A stretch of DNA of 64,000 nucleotides from an uncultured Bacilli bacterium. Lineage in GTDB: Bacteria > Bacillota_I > Bacilli_A > ML615J-28 > CAG-698. Shown piece by piece: positions 61,155 to 64,000 of the stretch. How positions within the stretch are numbered: position 1 is the first letter of the stretch; every line of letters starts with the position of its first letter. Position numbers and translations under genes: made by a program. The stretch spans positions 1-64,000 of the forward strand of contig CAKOMG010000002.1 of the NCBI GenBank assembly GCA_934096585.1, read 5' to 3'. The notes beneath the pieces were generated by a model. It had not been told where the DNA came from. It saw only the letters and a list, made by a program, of their open reading frames with translations, and ran no database searches.

Positions 61155-61811
61155 ATGGCATTCAGACCAAATATAAAAAACAAAGATGGAACACTTACAG
61201 ATTTACCAATTGCTGCCGAAACAGCAGTGAGATTAAAATATAAGGCTACTATTACGGTAACAGGAGTAACTGCAACTCCACAAGATTTTGACGGAACTGG
61301 AAATGTTGAAATACCAATTACAAAAATACCTGGTAGATTATTAACAGGAACTACCTCGATTCCAACAACAGGTAGTGCAGGAAGTGCTGCAATTTTAAAT
61401 GGTAGTTGGACAGAGTTAGTTCCTGGAACAACAAATCTTCCATATGGAATATATTTATTTAAAGTTGAAATTCTAGATGATGCATCTCGTATTGGCGGAT
61501 ATGCCACAACATTTGTCGATGTTTTAGGAATGGATAAAACTTCGAGTACTGAATATGAAGCAAGAGGTTATGAAGCTCCTAGTGGACCAAACCATTATTA
61601 CGTTGCAAATGATGCAGAAGCAAGATGGTATAGAAGTGCTAGATTAAAAGTAACATATTATGCGAACACTACATTTAGAGTGGACCTATTTGTAAGTAGT
61701 AGTGGAGCATATTCTACAAGTAATATAACTGGTGAATTTAATATTGCAGATACTCTAGCATCAAACAAAGAAGGAATTAGTTATAAAATTAAATATAAAC
61801 GAATTTTTTAG
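61155..61811 (+). CDS. Phage tail fibre/receptor-binding-like protein
   Basis: The 218-aa protein starts at ATG 61155; the ribosome site GAGGAG lies 12 bp upstream. The N-terminal part (FRPNIKNKDGTLTDLPIAAE, ATPQDFDGTGNVEIPITKIP) is like the fibre-shaft linkers of phage tail proteins. The C-terminal ~130 residues are beta-rich (PYGIYLFKVEILDDASRI, WYRSARLKVTYYANTTFRVD), like a compact head domain. It probably forms a side fibre or receptor-binding tip. No enzymatic site is seen. Confidence 0.7.
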   Translation: MAFRPNIKNKDGTLTDLPIAAETAVRLKYKATITVTGVTATPQDFDGTGNVEIPITKIPGRLLTGTTSIPTTGSAGSAAILNGSWTELVPGTTNLPYGIYLFKVEILDDASRIGGYATTFVDVLGMDKTSSTEYEARGYEAPSGPNHYYVANDAEARWYRSARLKVTYYANTTFRVDLFVSSSGAYSTSNITGEFNIADTLASNKEGISYKIKYKRIF

Positions 61812-61819
61812 GAGGAAAT

Positions 61820-62116
61820 ATGGTAGCAATTATAATTAGTATTTTAGGAAGTATAATCAGTGGAATGGTACTTTTCTTTTTGAAATCATATTTTTCAAAA
61901 CAAGAAGCAAAAGAAAAAGAACAAGAAAAGAGAAAAGCCAAAGAAAATATATTAATTTTAAAATCAATTGATGCAATAGGTAAATTAACTTACGCTAATG
62001 CTATTGCAATAAGGGATGGAAGAACTAATGGTGAATTAAAAGAAGCACTTTCTGAATATCATGAGGTAAGAGAAGATTTATATGAATATTTACTAGAACA
62101 AAATTCAAAAAAGTGA
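61820..62116 (+). CDS. Small membrane protein with coiled coil (holin-like or tail-associated)
   Basis: TAGGAGG precedes ATG 61820. The 98-aa protein has one N-terminal membrane helix (VAIIISILGSIISGMVLFFL) followed by a highly charged helix (SKQEAKEKEQEKRKAKENI) and an amphipathic region. This layout resembles small phage membrane proteins near fibre genes, some annotated as holins, but a holin usually stands beside an endolysin, which is not seen here. The function is uncertain. Confidence 0.65.
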   Translation: MVAIIISILGSIISGMVLFFLKSYFSKQEAKEKEQEKRKAKENILILKSIDAIGKLTYANAIAIRDGRTNGELKEALSEYHEVREDLYEYLLEQNSKK

Positions 62117-62144
62117 ATATATTACTAGACTTAATTAAGTATTG

Positions 62145-62153
62145 TGGTATACT
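62145..62153 (+). promoter_or_regulatory. Extended -10 promoter inside tail-fibre region
   Basis: TG-G-TATACT (TATACT 62148-62153), 32 bp before ATG 62185. The -35 region is weak. With a terminator at 62405 it isolates the small gene between them. Confidence 0.5.
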
Positions 62154-62184
62154 TTCTGTTACAAAAAAGAAAGGACCAAAGTAT

Positions 62185-62412
62185 ATGCAAGACTACGATA
62201 TTAAACAATTTAATGATGATGCTGTAAAAGAAAGATTTCAAGAAATGATTATTAGACTTTATATCATTCATAGATTGAGATGGTCTGTTGGTGATATGTT
62301 TAATACTGATAAAGATAATGACTTTTACATAGAAGCACAAGAATTATTAGGAGAACTTGAAATAAACATATGGGAATATATCCTAATAGGAAAAACAATC
62401 AATGAGGGCTAG
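62185..62412 (+). CDS. Small phage protein, separately expressed
   Basis: The start is ATG 62185 (MQDYDIKQFNDDAVKERF), with AAAGGA upstream and its own promoter; a GTG at 62113 overlapping the previous gene would put the promoter inside the gene and is rejected. The 75-aa protein is helical and acidic (EMIIRLYIIHRLRWSVGDM, EAQELLGELEINIWEYILI). No family is assigned. Private promoter and terminator suggest lysogenic expression or an independent role. Confidence 0.6.
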   Translation: MQDYDIKQFNDDAVKERFQEMIIRLYIIHRLRWSVGDMFNTDKDNDFYIEAQELLGELEINIWEYILIGKTINEG

Positions 62413-62428
62413 AAACTAGTCCTTTTTA
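62405..62428 (+). terminator. Intrinsic terminator
   Basis: AGGGCTAG (62405-62412, including the TAG stop) pairs with CTAGTCCT (62416-62423) over loop AAA, then T5. Confidence 0.7.
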
Positions 62429-62448
62429 TTTTACAGGAGGATCGTTTT

Positions 62449-62784
62449 ATGAGAATAGCAGAACAATCTCCAAGAATGTGTAAAGATGGAAGTATAAGGT
62501 GGTATCATGGAGATACCTTTGTTTTGACTTTCGAATTTAATATACAAGATGATGAAGGAAATCCTATAGAATTTAAAAAAACTGATAAAATAGAAATATT
62601 TTTAGTTAACTATAAGAGTGAACGTGTGGCAAGATTTGAGGCCATTGCTACAGGAACTTTACAAATGTATGTTGATGAAGAATTATCAGAAAAGTTGGTT
62701 GAAGGTGTTTATTCACTTGATGCTAGATTTAATGGTGAATTTATTACAACCTTAATGAAGAAAAATAAGGTAGTGGTAGAGTAA
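62449..62784 (+). CDS. Phage baseplate/fibre accessory protein
   Basis: CAGGAGG precedes ATG 62449. The 111-aa protein has the sequence DGSIRWYHGDTFVLTFEFNI, IEFKKTDKIEIFLVNYKS and YVDEELSEKLVEGVYSLDAR, a beta-sandwich pattern like the BppU-type N-terminal domains that attach receptor-binding proteins to the baseplate. It is directly followed by another small gene and the large fibre gene, so the three likely build one fibre. Its stop shares a base with the next start. Confidence 0.68.
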   Translation: MRIAEQSPRMCKDGSIRWYHGDTFVLTFEFNIQDDEGNPIEFKKTDKIEIFLVNYKSERVARFEAIATGTLQMYVDEELSEKLVEGVYSLDARFNGEFITTLMKKNKVVVE

Positions 62785-63017
62785 TGAAAATTATTTATAA
62801 TATAAGATTACCAGTAAACAAGGTGATAACCACAGACATAATGGTAATGTCTAAAGGAATAACTGACCATGCAAAATTAGATAATTTAGATTATGAATCG
62901 TGTGGACATACAGGATTTGCTTCTAGCGAAGATTTAAAAAGTTATGCACAAAAAGATGATATGCCAATATGCATGACAATTGAGGACATTGAAAACATAT
63001 TAAACGGAGGAGAATAA
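62784..63017 (+). CDS. Small phage fibre-region protein
   Basis: The 77-aa protein starts at ATG 62784, overlapping the previous stop by one base. It contains DNLDYESCGHTGFASSEDL, a word that recurs in phage fibre-shaft and tail proteins, and an acidic C-terminal helix (MTIEDIENILNGG). It may be a fibre adaptor between the BppU-like protein and the repeat fibre encoded 1 bp later. No catalytic motif. Confidence 0.65.
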   Translation: MKIIYNIRLPVNKVITTDIMVMSKGITDHAKLDNLDYESCGHTGFASSEDLKSYAQKDDMPICMTIEDIENILNGGE

Positions 63018-63018
63018 A

Positions 63019-64000
63019 ATGTCAAAGAAATTTTTAGACCAAACAGGATTAACCTATTTATGGACAAAATTAAAAACTTTACTTGGAGGAAAACAAGATA
63101 AGGTAACAGGTAAAGGATTATCAACAAATGATTTTAGTAATACCTACAAAACTAAACTAGATGGAATAGAAACAGGTGCAAATAAAACAACAGTTGATAG
63201 TGCCCTAAGTGCATCATCAACTAATCCAGTACAAAATAAAATAATTAATACTGCACTTGAAAATAAAGTTGATAAGGTAACAGGTAAAGGGTTATCAACA
63301 AATGATTTTACAGATACATTAAAAACAAAACTGGATGGAATAGCTAGTGGAGCAAACAAAACAGTAGTTGATGCGTCACTTAGTACAACATCTACAAATC
63401 CAGTACAAAATAAAGTAATCAATACAGCACTTGGAAATAAAGTCGATAAGGTGAGTGGTAAAGGGTTATCAACAAATGACTTTACTGGAGAACTTAAAAC
63501 TAAGTTAGAAGGAATAGAAGCAGGTGCTGAGAAAAATTATATTGTTTACAATGGAGCAAGAGGATACACAGAAGAAGAATTAATTGGTCATCTTGTTTCA
63601 ATTTATTCCGAATTAAATAGTTCAGAAAAAATAGTTGTATCTATAACAAATACTTCAGGAGGTTCTTCAGAAAATATAAACTATGCATACTTATTTGAAA
63701 AGAGCGATTATAGCGATTTTGAAACAAATAAAACTACATACAAGTTTAAATTATATGATACTAATTATAATATTTACACTGCATCAATAACAAATCTTTC
63801 AACTAATACTTATACATATGAAGTAGAAAATCTACTTAATAACAAAGTAGATAAAGTTAGTGGAAAAGGACTTTCAACAAATGATTTTACAACAGCCTTA
63901 AAAGAAAAACTAGAAGGAATTACAGCTGGAGCAACTAAAATAACTGTTGATACAACTCTTAGTTCAACCTCTACTAATCCAGTACAAAATAAAATAATTA
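63019..64000 (+). CDS. Repeat-containing tail fibre protein (3' truncated by the window)
   Basis: CGGAGGAG precedes ATG 63019 (MSKKFLDQTGLTYLWTKL); the frame is open to base 64000. At least 327 aa. A ~58-residue repeat (DKVTGKGLSTNDF, LKTKLDGI.SGAN, TSTNPVQNKVINTAL) occurs three times in tandem and again after an ~80-aa insert (YIVYNGARGYTEEELIGHL and on). The words 'KGLSTNDF...KLDGIE.GA' and 'STNPVQNKVI' are common in phage fibre shafts. It should form the main trimeric fibre that meets the host surface. Confidence 0.87.
   Translation, partial: MSKKFLDQTGLTYLWTKLKTLLGGKQDKVTGKGLSTNDFSNTYKTKLDGIETGANKTTVDSALSASSTNPVQNKIINTALENKVDKVTGKGLSTNDFTDTLKTKLDGIASGANKTVVDASLSTTSTNPVQNKVINTALGNKVDKVSGKGLSTNDFTGELKTKLEGIEAGAEKNYIVYNGARGYTEEELIGHLVSIYSELNSSEKIVVSITNTSGGSSENINYAYLFEKSDYSDFETNKTTYKFKLYDTNYNIYTASITNLSTNTYTYEVENLLNNKVDKVSGKGLSTNDFTTALKEKLEGITAGATKITVDTTLSSTSTNPVQNKII
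63097..63540 (+). repeat. 174-bp tandem repeats in the fibre gene
   Basis: GATAAGGT recurs at 63097, 63271 and 63445, a 174-bp period (58 aa); a further copy begins near 63850 after a unique insert. The copies are similar at DNA level and could recombine. Confidence 0.85.

Noticed and set aside
62113..62184. GTG 62113 as start of the 75-aa gene
   Set aside because: It would place an extended -10 promoter and a strong ribosome site inside the gene; ATG 62185 fits both.

Overview
The window is AT-rich (roughly 30% GC by eye) and every convincing gene lies on the + strand. It looks like the chromosome of a low-GC Bacillota, probably a gut Bacilli/Erysipelotrichia-like lineage. The evidence is an Spx-family regulator, RimO, a Y-family polymerase paired with a YolD-like protein, strong TTGACA/TATAAT promoters and AGGAGG ribosome sites. 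TGA is used as a stop, so the standard bacterial code applies. The species cannot be named from the sequence.

Layout. 1-10.4 kb is core-like chromosome: a left-truncated secreted GH18 protein, a membrane-anchored protein, a repair trio (Y-family polymerase, YolD-like, EEP nuclease), a MacB/FtsX-type ABC transporter, Spx, RimO and tRNA-Gln(CTG). 10.4-25.6 kb is accessory: a decayed stretch after the tRNA, an HTH/TPR-like regulator, a secreted-protein operon ending in a 1292-aa subtilase with BspA-type leucine-rich repeats, a secreted protein and an ImmA-like peptidase, a type III restriction-modification operon with an extra third gene, and a large ImmA-type metalloprotease with a C-terminal HTH.

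25.6-64 kb is a siphovirus-type (HK97-fold) prophage that continues past the right edge. A replication module comes first: DUF2800, DUF2815, PolA with an intein in motif B, D5-type primase, VRR-NUC, and a SNF2 helicase broken in its Walker A motif. Next is a late switch (DUF1492/sigma-like protein, seven 10-bp repeats, promoter, terminator). Then HNH, a candidate cos region, TerS, MetK, amidoligase, gamma-glutamylcyclotransferase and TerL. A 7.4-kb cargo follows (a 2034-aa RHS protein plus a lipoprotein). After it come a ParB-methyltransferase, a nucleotidyltransferase-like gene, portal, protease, capsid, connectors, tail tube, frameshifted chaperones, tape measure, baseplate and fibre genes. 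No integrase and no lysis enzyme were seen.

The most interesting signal is shared regulatory DNA in front of two unrelated surface-protein cassettes, the chromosomal subtilase operon and the RHS cargo inside the prophage. Both start just after the stop codon of the preceding gene with the words ATTTGGGCA, TTGAGCA and TGCTCA at identical spacing. Both carry an identical 28-nt RNA block followed by an intrinsic terminator that could be disrupted by pairing with that block. Both then have a mini-ORF beginning M-x-IYL whose stop codon lies in a hairpin. This fits an undescribed attenuation-type leader controlling exported effectors, possibly together with the adjacent HTH/TPR regulator. The shared sequence is observed directly; the mechanism is inferred.
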